Shown here: piece by piece, positions 1 through 7,202 of the stretch | Numbering within the stretch: position 1 is the first letter of the stretch | How the letters are laid out: the number at the start of each line of letters is the position of its first letter | Source: an uncultured Alloprevotella sp. | GTDB taxonomy: Bacteria > Bacteroidota > Bacteroidia > Bacteroidales > Bacteroidaceae | Length of the DNA: 37,452 nucleotides | NCBI GenBank assembly: GCA_944320745.1 | Contig: CALUIN010000016.1 | Location: 1-37,452 of the forward strand | Reading direction: 5' to 3' | Program-made: the position numbers and the translations under genes | The notes under the pieces: model-generated | Told to the model about the DNA's origin: nothing | What the model saw: only the letters and a program-made list of their open reading frames with translations | The model's database searches: none

Positions 1-77
1 AGAGCCGGGGTCGAACCGGCACGGGTTTCCCCACTGGTGTTTGAGACCAGCGCGTCTACCGATTCCGCCATCTGGGC
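1..77 (-). tRNA. tRNA-Leu (anticodon CAA), 3' end cut by window edge
   Basis: Read on the minus strand, the 5' acceptor arm GCCCAGA begins at position 77. It is followed by a D-arm, an anticodon stem-loop whose loop CTCAAAC carries anticodon CAA, a short class II variable arm (about TGGGGAAACCCGT) and the T-arm with GGTTCGACCCC. The matching 3' acceptor strand starts as TCT at the window edge, so only the last few bases and the discriminator are missing. The anticodon decodes UUG. Confidence 0.93.
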
Positions 78-111
78 ATGTGCATTTTCGCCGTTCCGGT
101 GAAACGCAGTG

Positions 112-142
112 CAAAGGTAAGCGTTTTTTATTAACGGACAAA
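112..142 (-). promoter_or_regulatory. Promoter of tRNA-Leu
   Basis: On the minus strand TACCTTTG (119 to 112) matches the Bacteroidota -7 box TAnnTTTG. TTTG (142 to 139) lies 19 bp upstream and matches the -33 element. Transcription should begin near position 105, about 28 nt before the tRNA. Confidence 0.7.
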
Positions 143-214
143 AAAATGTATTGGATTTTCCTTGTTTTTTTGTTCCTTATCCTTTTTTGATAAGGCGAGA
201 GCAGAAATATTCAT

Positions 215-222
215 TATATTTG
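215..222 (+). promoter_or_regulatory. Promoter -7 box of manC
   Basis: TATATTTG matches the Bacteroidota -7 consensus TAnnTTTG. It lies 32 bp before the chosen manC ATG and downstream of an alternative in-frame ATG at 162. This argues that the upstream ATG is not transcribed and not used. No clear -33 TTTG is seen at the usual spacing. Confidence 0.6.
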
Positions 223-254
223 CCCTTGCAAAGAACGACCAAATACTTGACGTC

Positions 255-1343
255 ATGAGAAAACACAGCGATTATTGCATTATCCTTGCAGGTGGGGTGG
301 GGCGTCGCCTTTGGCCCTGTAGCCGTCAGGAATTGCCCAAGCAGTTTTTGGATTTTTTCGGCACAGGTCGGACATTGCTCCAGCAGACGTTCGACCGCTT
401 CGCCCGCTTCATAGCCCCCGATCATATCCTCGTATCTACCTATCAGGGGTATGCGGATGTCGTGCGTGAGCAGTTGCCAGGTTTGCCCGCCGAGAATGTC
501 CTGGCTGAGCCGGTCCAGCTCTCCACAGCGCCGGCTACGGCGTGGGCCTCTTATCATATTTCCATGCGCGACCCCGAAGCCAATGTGGTAGTGACTCCTT
601 CGGACCAGCACATTGTGGACGAGGGGCGCTTCGTGAAGCAGCTTGACGAAGCGTTCGATTATGTGGAGGCGCACGACGAGTTCCTGGCCATCGGTGTCAA
701 ACCCACCGTCCCCAACACGGCCTACGGCTATATCCAGGTGGGCGAGGAATGCGACAGCAACGGGCTCTACAAGGTCCAGTCCTTCAGCGAGAAGCCGGCG
801 ATGGAGTATGCCCGGCTCTTCGTCGAGAGCGGCGAGTTCCTGTGGAACACCGGCCTATTCCTGTGGCGAACGTCCACGATGATGGCCCTCTTGCGTGAGA
901 TCACGCCCGTCGCTGCCCAGCGCATCGAGTCCGCCGGCGGCAATCTGACGGCCGCGCAGGAGGTGATGCTTGTGCGGGAGTATTATCCCTCTACGCTCCA
1001 CCGGTCCATTGATCTCGTCATTCTGGACAAGTGCAATAACGTCTGTGTGAAGACTTGCGACTTCGGCTGGGCCGACATCGGCTGCTGGCCCGAGATCTAC
1101 GATGTCGCCCCGAAGGACGCCGACGGCAACGCCGTGCTCCCGCCGTCCAAGGCGCTGCTCTCAGGCTGTCGCGAAAACGTCATCAGCGTGCCAGCCGGGA
1201 CGGCCGCCGTCGTCAAGGATCTTGAGGGCTACCTGGTCGCACTCCACGGAAACGTACTCGTGGTTTGCCCCAACGACGACCCCACGCTGGTACGGCGTAT
1301 GGTGAACGAGGCACAGGTGCGCCTGGGCGACGAATTTGTCTGA
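255..1343 (+). CDS. manC: Mannose-1-phosphate guanylyltransferase
   Basis: This 362-aa nucleotidyltransferase makes GDP-mannose from mannose-1-phosphate and GTP in the cytoplasm. GDP-mannose feeds GDP-fucose, capsule and surface glycan synthesis. The signature loop LAGGVGRRLWPCSR is at residues 11-24. TPSDQHI, the FSEKP motif and DFGWADIGCW follow in family order. The protein stops after the catalytic and left-handed-helix part. It lacks the C-terminal phosphomannose isomerase cupin of the roughly 470-aa bifunctional enzymes. The start at 255 is chosen because homology begins just after it and the promoter box at 215-222 lies between it and the upstream in-frame ATG at 162. The gene is a single transcription unit with its own promoter and terminator. 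No other surface-glycan genes adjoin it. Confidence 0.95.
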   Translation: MRKHSDYCIILAGGVGRRLWPCSRQELPKQFLDFFGTGRTLLQQTFDRFARFIAPDHILVSTYQGYADVVREQLPGLPAENVLAEPVQLSTAPATAWASYHISMRDPEANVVVTPSDQHIVDEGRFVKQLDEAFDYVEAHDEFLAIGVKPTVPNTAYGYIQVGEECDSNGLYKVQSFSEKPAMEYARLFVESGEFLWNTGLFLWRTSTMMALLREITPVAAQRIESAGGNLTAAQEVMLVREYYPSTLHRSIDLVILDKCNNVCVKTCDFGWADIGCWPEIYDVAPKDADGNAVLPPSKALLSGCRENVISVPAGTAAVVKDLEGYLVALHGNVLVVCPNDDPTLVRRMVNEAQVRLGDEFV

Positions 1344-1385
1344 TGCGGCCACTGCGTCGGCAGGCATCCGCTTTTCCCGGCCCGG

Positions 1386-1425
1386 ACCGGCCCGCGCGCT
1401 GATTGGCGCGCGGGCCGGTTTCTGT
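1386..1425 (+). terminator. Terminator of manC
   Basis: A perfect 14-bp GC-rich stem (1386-1399 with 1406-1419) closes a 6-nt loop. It is followed by a T-rich stretch (TTTCTGTTTTC). It lies about 45 bp after the manC stop. Confidence 0.85.
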
Positions 1426-1441
1426 TTTCACCTTATTTTCG

Positions 1442-1449
1442 TAACTTTG
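1442..1449 (+). promoter_or_regulatory. Promoter -7 box of the argB operon
   Basis: TAACTTTG matches TAnnTTTG exactly and stands 19 bp before the argB ATG. The leader would be only about 12 nt. A near -33 element (TTTC at 1419-1422) is 19 bp upstream and abuts the manC terminator. Confidence 0.7.
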
Positions 1450-1468
1450 CACCCACAATTTATCCTAT

Positions 1469-2242
1469 ATGAGAGCGCAACTGACAATACTCAAGGTCGG
1501 AGGCAAGATAGTGGAAAACGAAGGCACGCTTTCCGCGCTGGTCCGTTCGTTTTCGGCCCTGTCCGGCCCGCGCCTGCTGGTGCATGGCGGCGGCCGCACT
1601 GCCACGGACGTGGCCGCGCGGCTCGGCTTGCAGACGGTGATGGTCGAAGGCCGCCGGGTGACCGATGCCGACATGCTCCGCGTCGTGACGATGGTCTACG
1701 GCGGACTGGTCAATAAGCAAATCGTGGCGCGGCTCGCGGCCTGCGGCGTCCCCGCGCTGGGCCTGACCGGGGCAGACATGGACGTGATCCGTTCGCACCG
1801 GCGCACCGGCACGGCCGTGGACTACGGCTTTGTGGGCGACGTGGACCGCGTGGACGGCGAGCGGCTGGCGCAGCTGCTGCAGGCCGGCGTAGTCCCCGTG
1901 ATGGCCCCCTTGACACACGACGGCGCCGGACAGTTGCTCAACACCAACGCCGACACCATCGCCGCCGAGGTGGCCCGGGCTTTGGCCTCGCGCTACGAGG
2001 TGACGCTCATCTACTGCTTCGAACACGCCGGCGTCCTGCGCAGACCGGACGATGAGGCCAGTCTCATCCCCGACATGGATCGCGCCGCCTTCGAAGCGCT
2101 CAAGGCCGACGGCACCGTCTCCGGCGGCATGATACCCAAGTTGGAAAACTGTTTTGCCGCCGTCCAGGCCGGGGTGGCGCGCGTCCTCATTTCGCGCGCC
2201 GACTCCTGGGACACCGGACGGGGCACATGGATTCACGTATAG
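1469..2242 (+). CDS. argB: Acetylglutamate (or succinylglutamate) kinase
   Basis: This 257-aa amino-acid kinase carries out the second step of arginine synthesis, phosphorylating the gamma-carboxyl of an N-acylated glutamate. The N-terminal KVGGK (residues 9-13) and the glycine loop VHGGGR near residue 40 are the nucleotide and substrate loops. TVSGGMIPKLE near the C-terminus is the family's ATP-site motif. Studied Bacteroides enter this pathway with N-succinyl rather than N-acetyl intermediates, so the substrate here may be N-succinylglutamate. That is family knowledge, not visible in this sequence. It is first in a run of six same-strand genes (argB to dusB) and only 3 bp separate it from the next gene. 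Confidence 0.93.
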   Translation: MRAQLTILKVGGKIVENEGTLSALVRSFSALSGPRLLVHGGGRTATDVAARLGLQTVMVEGRRVTDADMLRVVTMVYGGLVNKQIVARLAACGVPALGLTGADMDVIRSHRRTGTAVDYGFVGDVDRVDGERLAQLLQAGVVPVMAPLTHDGAGQLLNTNADTIAAEVARALASRYEVTLIYCFEHAGVLRRPDDEASLIPDMDRAAFEALKADGTVSGGMIPKLENCFAAVQAGVARVLISRADSWDTGRGTWIHV

Positions 2243-2245
2243 CCC

Positions 2246-3484
2246 ATGAACGCATCAGACTTTGAAATCATGGCTCCGGCTGGCTCGCGCGAATCCCTGG
2301 CCGCGGCCCTCGAGGCCGGTGCCGGGTCCGTGTACTTCGGCATCGAGTCGCTCAATATGCGCGCCCGCTCCGCCAGTCATTTCACCGTCGACGACCTGCG
2401 CGACATCGCCGCCACCTGTGCCGACCGCGGCGTGCGGGCTTACCTCACGGTCAACACCATTATATACGACGAGGATATGGACCTCATGCGCCGCATCTGC
2501 GACGCGGCCCGCGCGGCCGGCATCTCCGCCATCATCGCCTCAGACGTTTCCGTGCTGGACTACTGCTGCCGGATCGGCCAGGAGGTCCATCTTTCCACCC
2601 AGCTCAACATTTCCAACACCGAGGCCCTCCGCTTCTATTCCCGCTACGCCGACGTGGCCGTCCTGGCCCGTGAGCTCAATCTCGACCAGGTCCGCCACAT
2701 CTACGACTTTATCCACCGGGAGCACGTGTGCGGACCGTCTGGCCGGCCGCTGCGCATTGAAATGTTTTGCCATGGCGCGCTCTGCATGGCCGTGAGCGGA
2801 AAGTGCTATCTCTCTCTCGACAATCTGGGCCATTCCGCCAACCGCGGCGAGTGCATGCAGGTATGCCGCCGCGGCTACACCGTGCGCGACCGCGAGACGG
2901 GCCTGGAGCTCGACGTCGACAACCAGTACATCATGAGCCCCAAGGACCTGAAGACCATCGGCTTCCTGGATCGCATGATGGAGGCCGGCGTGCGCGTGTT
3001 CAAGATCGAAGGCCGCGCCCGCAGCGCCGAGTACGTCTACACCGTGGTGCGCTGCTACCGCGAAGCCGTCGCCGCCGTCTGCGACGGCAGCTTCACCCCC
3101 GAGCGTGTGGCACAGTGGGACGAGCGGCTGGCCACGGTCTTCAACCGCGGCTTCTGGGACGGCTACTATTTGGGTCAGCGCCTCGGCGAATGGAGCGCCA
3201 AGTACGGCTCCAGCGCCACGGAGAAGAAAGTCTATGCCGGCAAGGGCACGAAGTATTATGCCCGCCTCGGCGTCGGCGAGTTCCGGCTTGAGGCCGCCGA
3301 CATTCGCGTGGGCGACCGTCTGCTCGTCATCGGTCCCACCACCGGCGCGCTCTATTTCGATGCCGCCGATCTCCATCTGGACAGCGGCCCGGTGAGCGAG
3401 GCGTGCAAGGGGCAGACCGTCTCCATCCCCGTACCCGGGAAAATCCGTCCTTCGGACAAACTTTATAAACTCGTGAAAGCCTGA
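2246..3484 (+). CDS. U32 family protein, likely tRNA 5-hydroxyuridine modification protein (TrhP-like)
   Basis: This 412-aa protein has the U32 signature E-x-F-x2-G-[SA]-x-C at residues 172-190 (EMFCHGALCM onward). Conserved cysteines stand at 175, 180, 187, 203 and 207. The N-terminus (MAPAGSRESLAAALEAGA) is the start of the TIM-barrel-like fold of this family. U32 proteins were first called collagenase-like peptidases. Characterised bacterial members of this size (YegQ/TrhP) are needed for prephenate-dependent 5-hydroxylation of wobble uridine in tRNA, and the larger RlhA acts on 23S rRNA. Length favours the TrhP group, and a second tRNA-modifying enzyme (dusB) lies in the same gene run. 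The specific reaction is inferred. Confidence 0.85.
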   Translation: MNASDFEIMAPAGSRESLAAALEAGAGSVYFGIESLNMRARSASHFTVDDLRDIAATCADRGVRAYLTVNTIIYDEDMDLMRRICDAARAAGISAIIASDVSVLDYCCRIGQEVHLSTQLNISNTEALRFYSRYADVAVLARELNLDQVRHIYDFIHREHVCGPSGRPLRIEMFCHGALCMAVSGKCYLSLDNLGHSANRGECMQVCRRGYTVRDRETGLELDVDNQYIMSPKDLKTIGFLDRMMEAGVRVFKIEGRARSAEYVYTVVRCYREAVAAVCDGSFTPERVAQWDERLATVFNRGFWDGYYLGQRLGEWSAKYGSSATEKKVYAGKGTKYYARLGVGEFRLEAADIRVGDRLLVIGPTTGALYFDAADLHLDSGPVSEACKGQTVSIPVPGKIRPSDKLYKLVKA

Positions 3485-3532
3485 ACCGGCCGCCCCGCAC
3501 CCGGAACGGCTTCTCCGACAAACGCGACGAAA

Positions 3533-4153
3533 ATGAACCTGCTTTTCGACTTTGGCGGCGTGCTGGTGGATCTCGATGCCGCGCGCTGCGTCCGGGCTTT
3601 CGATGCCATCGGCTTTGATGTCCGCCCCTTTCTCGGCACCTATGCCCAGACCGGCCTGCTCTCCCGCTTGGAGCGTGGCGAACTTTCTGTCCAGCAGTTT
3701 TGCGACGAGCTGCGCCGCGTGAGCGGCCATGCCGCCCTAACGGACGCTCAGATCGTCCATGCCTGGCAGCAGTACCTGGTCGGCGTGCCGGCCGAGCGGC
3801 TCGACATGCTGCTCCGCGTGGCCCGTCACTATCCGCTCTACGTGTTGAGCAATACGAACCCCATCCACTGGGACATGGCCGTCAACGGCTACTTCCGCTA
3901 CCGCGGCCATCAGTTCTCCGATTTCTTCCGCGGCGCCTTCCTCTCCTACGAGCTGGGATGCGAGAAACCCTCGCCCGCCATATATCGCGCCGTGCAGGAG
4001 GGCATTGGCTGTCCGCCGGGCGACATCCTCTTCTTTGATGACTGCGAGGAAAACTGCGAAGGCGCCCGCCGCAGCGGTTTCCAGGCCCGGCTGGCCCCTG
4101 CCGGCGGCGTCTGGCTCGACTACTTTACGGCCGACGGCGTCTACCGCCCCTGA
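3533..4153 (+). CDS. HAD-superfamily hydrolase (subfamily IA)
   Basis: This 206-aa cytoplasmic phosphatase-like protein has all four HAD motifs. Motif I is LLFDFGGVL with nucleophile D6, motif II is S106 (VLSNTNP), motif III is K145 (CEKPSP), and motif IV is the acidic pair D169-D170 (FFDDCEEN). An alpha-helical cap lies between motifs I and II. The general acid usually found at nucleophile+2 is glycine (G8) here, as in YihX-type HADs with DLGN. It is probably a small-molecule phosphatase. Its place just before ribF suggests, without proof, a role in riboflavin precursor dephosphorylation, a step often filled by HAD enzymes. It lies 48 bp after the U32 gene in the same run. Confidence 0.88.
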   Translation: MNLLFDFGGVLVDLDAARCVRAFDAIGFDVRPFLGTYAQTGLLSRLERGELSVQQFCDELRRVSGHAALTDAQIVHAWQQYLVGVPAERLDMLLRVARHYPLYVLSNTNPIHWDMAVNGYFRYRGHQFSDFFRGAFLSYELGCEKPSPAIYRAVQEGIGCPPGDILFFDDCEENCEGARRSGFQARLAPAGGVWLDYFTADGVYRP

Positions 4154-4195
4154 GCGCCACCGCTGCCGGCCTCTTTCCCCATCCACCGTTCCTCC

Positions 4196-5128
4196 ATGAC
4201 CGATTTCGAAATCTACCGCTTCACGTCCCGCCCGGCCGCGCCCGCCGTTGCCACGGTCGGATTCTTCGACGGCGTACACCTGGGCCATCAGTACCTGTTC
4301 CGCCAAGTGCGCGCCCTGGCCGCCGATCAAGGGTACGCCGCGCTGGCTGTCACCTTCGACCGCCATCCGCGCCAGGTGCTCTCCGCCGACTACCGGCCCA
4401 AACTGCTGACCACGCTCCCCGAGAAGCTCGACCTGCTGGCCGCCAGCGGACTCGATGCCTGCGCCGTGCTCCGTTTTACGCCTGCCATGGCCGCGCTCAC
4501 GTCCGGCGCCTTCATGTCGCGCTATCTGGTCGGCGCGTTCGGCGCGCGGAGTCTCGTCGTCGGCTACGACCACCACTTCGGTAGCGACACCGGCGCCACG
4601 CTGGCGGACTATCAGGCCGAAGGCCGGGCGCAAGGTCTCGAAGTCGTGCCCGCCCCCGCCTTCAGCACCGCCGAGTTCACCGTCAGTTCGTCGACGGTCC
4701 GCCGCCTGCTCGAAGGCGGCAACGTGGAGCGTGCCACGCAGTGTCTGGGCCGTCCCTATGCCCTGGCCGGGACTGTCGTCGAGGGCCGCCACTTGGGGCG
4801 CGACATCGGTTTCCCCACGGCCAACCTCCGCCCTTCTGACCCCGGCAAGCTCGTCCCCGGGCGCGGCGTCTATGCCGTCGAGGCCACGGTGGACGGCCAC
4901 ACCTACGGCGCCATGCTCAACATCGGCTGGCGCCCCACGCTTGCCGACGGGCGCGGCCCTACCATCGAAGCACACCTGTTCGGCTTCTCCGGCGACCTCT
5001 ATGGCCGCGGACTCACCCTCCGCTTCTTTCATCGCTTGCGCGACGAGCAGCGGTTCGACTCCCTCGAATCCCTCCAGGCCCAGCTCCGGACCGATGCCGC
5101 CCGTTGCCGCCGGCTCTTAGGCCTGTAA
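4196..5128 (+). CDS. ribF: Bifunctional riboflavin kinase / FAD synthetase
   Basis: This 310-aa protein converts riboflavin to FMN and then to FAD. The N-terminal adenylyltransferase domain carries GFFDGVHLGH (residues 22-31), the nucleotidyltransferase HxGH-type motif. SSSTVRRLL is the family's later ATP-binding motif. The C-terminal riboflavin kinase domain begins near residue 185 and has GRDIGFPTANL around residues 201-211. Length and domain order are normal for bacterial RibF. FMN is the cofactor of DusB, encoded two genes downstream. It lies 42 bp after the HAD gene and 19 bp before the CPBP gene. Confidence 0.96.
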   Translation: MTDFEIYRFTSRPAAPAVATVGFFDGVHLGHQYLFRQVRALAADQGYAALAVTFDRHPRQVLSADYRPKLLTTLPEKLDLLAASGLDACAVLRFTPAMAALTSGAFMSRYLVGAFGARSLVVGYDHHFGSDTGATLADYQAEGRAQGLEVVPAPAFSTAEFTVSSSTVRRLLEGGNVERATQCLGRPYALAGTVVEGRHLGRDIGFPTANLRPSDPGKLVPGRGVYAVEATVDGHTYGAMLNIGWRPTLADGRGPTIEAHLFGFSGDLYGRGLTLRFFHRLRDEQRFDSLESLQAQLRTDAARCRRLLGL

Positions 5129-5147
5129 CTCTCCACCCGCAGTCCGT

Positions 5148-5954
5148 ATGAAAAAGTCCCTGCTCATCCTCCTCTTCTACATCCTTTCGCAGTTCGTCGC
5201 CCTGAACCTCGCCCGCGTGGCCGGCGCGGTGGCGGGCGGCGGCGCGCAGCCCTCTCCCGCGGTGCAGGGAGCGTCGCTCCTGGTGTCCAGCCTCTTGCTC
5301 CTGCTCCTGCTATGGGCGCTCCGCCTGGTGCGTTTCCGGCCGCAGGGCCGCGGGCGCGTCCGTTCGCGCTGGGCCGCCGGGCTGGCCATGCCCGCCGTGC
5401 TCCTGCTGTGCCTGGGACTGAGCCTGCTCTTCAAGCCCCTGTCGCTCGACGACGGCGGACAGATGGCCCTCTTCGACGCCATGAAGGGCAACGTCCTATG
5501 CCTGCTGCTACTCTGCGTGGTCGGTCCGCTGACGGAGGAAATGGTGTTCCGCGAAGGCCTTCTGCGCCACCTTTCCGCCGCCGGTCTGCCGCCCCTCCTG
5601 GCCGCCGCCGTCTCGGCGGGCGTTTTTGCCCTGGTCCACGGCAACCTGGCCCAGGCGTTCCCTGCCGCCGTCCTCGGTTTCGTCCTGGGACTGCTCTATC
5701 TCCGCACGGCCGACGTCCGCCTCTGTTTCCCCGCCCATGCGCTCAACAACACCCTGGCCGTCCTTTTCCTCTACTTTCCCGGAGCGGAGGCCGCGTTGCT
5801 TCCTGACGGTCTGGGGCGGACGTTGGCAGTGGGCGCCGCGTGGACCGTTGCCGGCGCAGGGATGCTCGTCCTGGCCTGGCCCCACCTGCGCCTCGTAGCG
5901 TCGTCGGCGGCGGGCCGCAAACCGGAATCCGTCGGCAAGGCGGCAAAATCCTAA
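5148..5954 (+). CDS. CPBP family intramembrane glutamic endopeptidase
   Basis: This 268-aa multi-pass membrane protein has a hydrophobic N-terminal segment and about six to eight predicted membrane helices. It contains the CPBP (Abi, Rce1-like) signature EExxxR at E130-E131 to R135, FALVHG with H164, and HALNN with H197. These residues form the active site in Rce1-type proteases. Family members cleave prenylated or membrane substrates or act in bacteriocin immunity. The substrate here cannot be told. It is co-directional with ribF and dusB (gaps 19 and 12 bp), so very likely co-transcribed. Confidence 0.88.
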   Translation: MKKSLLILLFYILSQFVALNLARVAGAVAGGGAQPSPAVQGASLLVSSLLLLLLLWALRLVRFRPQGRGRVRSRWAAGLAMPAVLLLCLGLSLLFKPLSLDDGGQMALFDAMKGNVLCLLLLCVVGPLTEEMVFREGLLRHLSAAGLPPLLAAAVSAGVFALVHGNLAQAFPAAVLGFVLGLLYLRTADVRLCFPAHALNNTLAVLFLYFPGAEAALLPDGLGRTLAVGAAWTVAGAGMLVLAWPHLRLVASSAAGRKPESVGKAAKS

Positions 5955-5966
5955 AGCCCTTATCCC

Positions 5967-7019
5967 ATGAAAATAGGAAACATCGACTTGGGCAGCCGCC
6001 CGGTGCTGCTCGCCCCCATGGAGGATGTGACCGACCGCGCCTTCCGTCTGCTCTGCCGCCGGATGGGGGCCTCGATGGTCTATTCAGAGTTTGTGGCCGC
6101 CGACGCCCTGGTGCGGATGGTCAACAAGAGTCTGGCGAAGCTCGCCGTCTGCGACGAGGAGCGCCCCGTGGCCATACAGATCTACGGCAAGGACCCCGTC
6201 GCCGTGCGCGATGCCGCGCAGATAGTCGTGGAGCGCGCGCACCCCGACGTGCTCGACCTCAACTTCGGCTGCCCGGTGAAGAAGGTGGCGGGAAAAGGCG
6301 CCGGCGCCGGACTGCTGCGCAACGTGCCCCTGATGCTCGAGATAGCCCGCGCCGTGGCCGACGCGGTGCCCGTCCCCGTGACGGCCAAGACGCGCCTGGG
6401 CTGGGACGCCGACCATCAGGACATCGTCGCCCTGGCCGAGCAGTTGCAGGACTGCGGCATACAGGCGCTCACCATCCACGGCCGCACGCGCGCGCAGATG
6501 TACACCGGGACTGCCGACTGGACCCTCATCGGCGCTGTGAAGCGCAACCCGCGCATGCGCATCCCCATTATTGGCAACGGCGACCTCACCACGGGAGCCG
6601 ACGCCGTGCGCGCTTTCCGCGAGTATGGCGTCGACGCCGTCATGGTGGGGCGCGCCACGTTCGGCCGGCCCTGGGTGTTCAAGGAAATGCGCGACGCGCT
6701 CGACGGGACGGACTACGACGTGGCCGGCGTCGTGGAAAGCAACAGCCCGCTCCTCTCGCCGGACTGGCAGCTCGACGTCCTCAAGGAGCAGGTGCGTCAA
6801 AGCGTGGCCAACGCCGGCGAGTACGGCGGCATCCTTCACGTGCGCCGCCACCTGGCCGCCACGCCCCTCTTCAAGGGCCTGCCCGACTTTCGCGCTACGC
6901 GCGTGGCCATGCTCCGTGCCACGACGCTCGACGAACTCTTTGCCATCATGGAGTCCGTGCGGCCGATCGTGCAGGCCCATGCCGCCTGCGGCGCGGCTGC
7001 TGCGCCGCAGGCCTGCTGA
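5967..7019 (+). CDS. dusB: tRNA-dihydrouridine synthase
   Basis: This 350-aa FMN-dependent enzyme reduces specific uridines in the tRNA D-loop. LLAPMEDVTDRAFR near the N-terminus is the FMN-binding start of the Dus TIM barrel. LNFGCPVKKV contains the catalytic cysteine C102 and KGAGAGLL follows. TIHGRTR and GNGDLTTG give the remaining FMN-phosphate loops. DusB is the usual bacterial paralogue in Bacteroidota and length fits, but subtype assignment is by general resemblance. It is the last gene of the argB run and is followed by a strong palindromic terminator. Confidence 0.93.
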   Translation: MKIGNIDLGSRPVLLAPMEDVTDRAFRLLCRRMGASMVYSEFVAADALVRMVNKSLAKLAVCDEERPVAIQIYGKDPVAVRDAAQIVVERAHPDVLDLNFGCPVKKVAGKGAGAGLLRNVPLMLEIARAVADAVPVPVTAKTRLGWDADHQDIVALAEQLQDCGIQALTIHGRTRAQMYTGTADWTLIGAVKRNPRMRIPIIGNGDLTTGADAVRAFREYGVDAVMVGRATFGRPWVFKEMRDALDGTDYDVAGVVESNSPLLSPDWQLDVLKEQVRQSVANAGEYGGILHVRRHLAATPLFKGLPDFRATRVAMLRATTLDELFAIMESVRPIVQAHAACGAAAAPQAC

Positions 7020-7044
7020 GCGCGCCACGCCCCTTAGGCGCGTA

Positions 7045-7088
7045 AAAACCGGGCTTAGCCCCGTCGCGACGGGGCTAAGCCCGGTTTT
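7045..7088 (+). terminator. Terminator after dusB; 44-bp perfect palindrome built of two 21-bp repeat units
   Basis: The stretch is perfectly self-complementary over 44 bp (22 bp per half, centred between 7066 and 7067). It starts with AAAACCGGGC and ends with GCCCGGTTTT, so it can terminate transcription from either side. The core ACsGGGCTwAG occurs at 7048 and again at 7069, a 21-bp step. The same core and period are found at 17730-17813 and 26397-26501. Confidence 0.85.
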
Positions 7089-7126
7089 CCGTTGGCCCCG
7101 CCGGGAGGACGGCGGGGCCGCCTTCG

Positions 7127-7158
7127 TTTGGCTGACAGTAGTTTTTTTCGTAACTTTA
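7127..7158 (+). promoter_or_regulatory. Promoter of the SLC13-type transporter gene
   Basis: TTTG (7127-7130), a 20-bp spacer and TAACTTTA (7151-7158) match the Bacteroidota -33/-7 promoter except for the last base of the -7 box (A for G). It lies downstream of an in-frame ATG at 7092, which supports the ATG at 7203 as the true start. Confidence 0.6.
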
Positions 7159-7202
7159 CCCCCATACTACGACTTACACGTCAAACCCAAATAGCAGAAC
7201 AC

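Noticed and set aside
162-254. N-terminal extension of manC from an ATG at 162
   Set aside because: The promoter box TATATTTG at 215-222 lies inside it and homology starts at 255. The extension is unlike the family.
177-674. Minus-strand open frame opposite manC
   Set aside because: It is the shadow of a well-supported gene and has no recognisable features.
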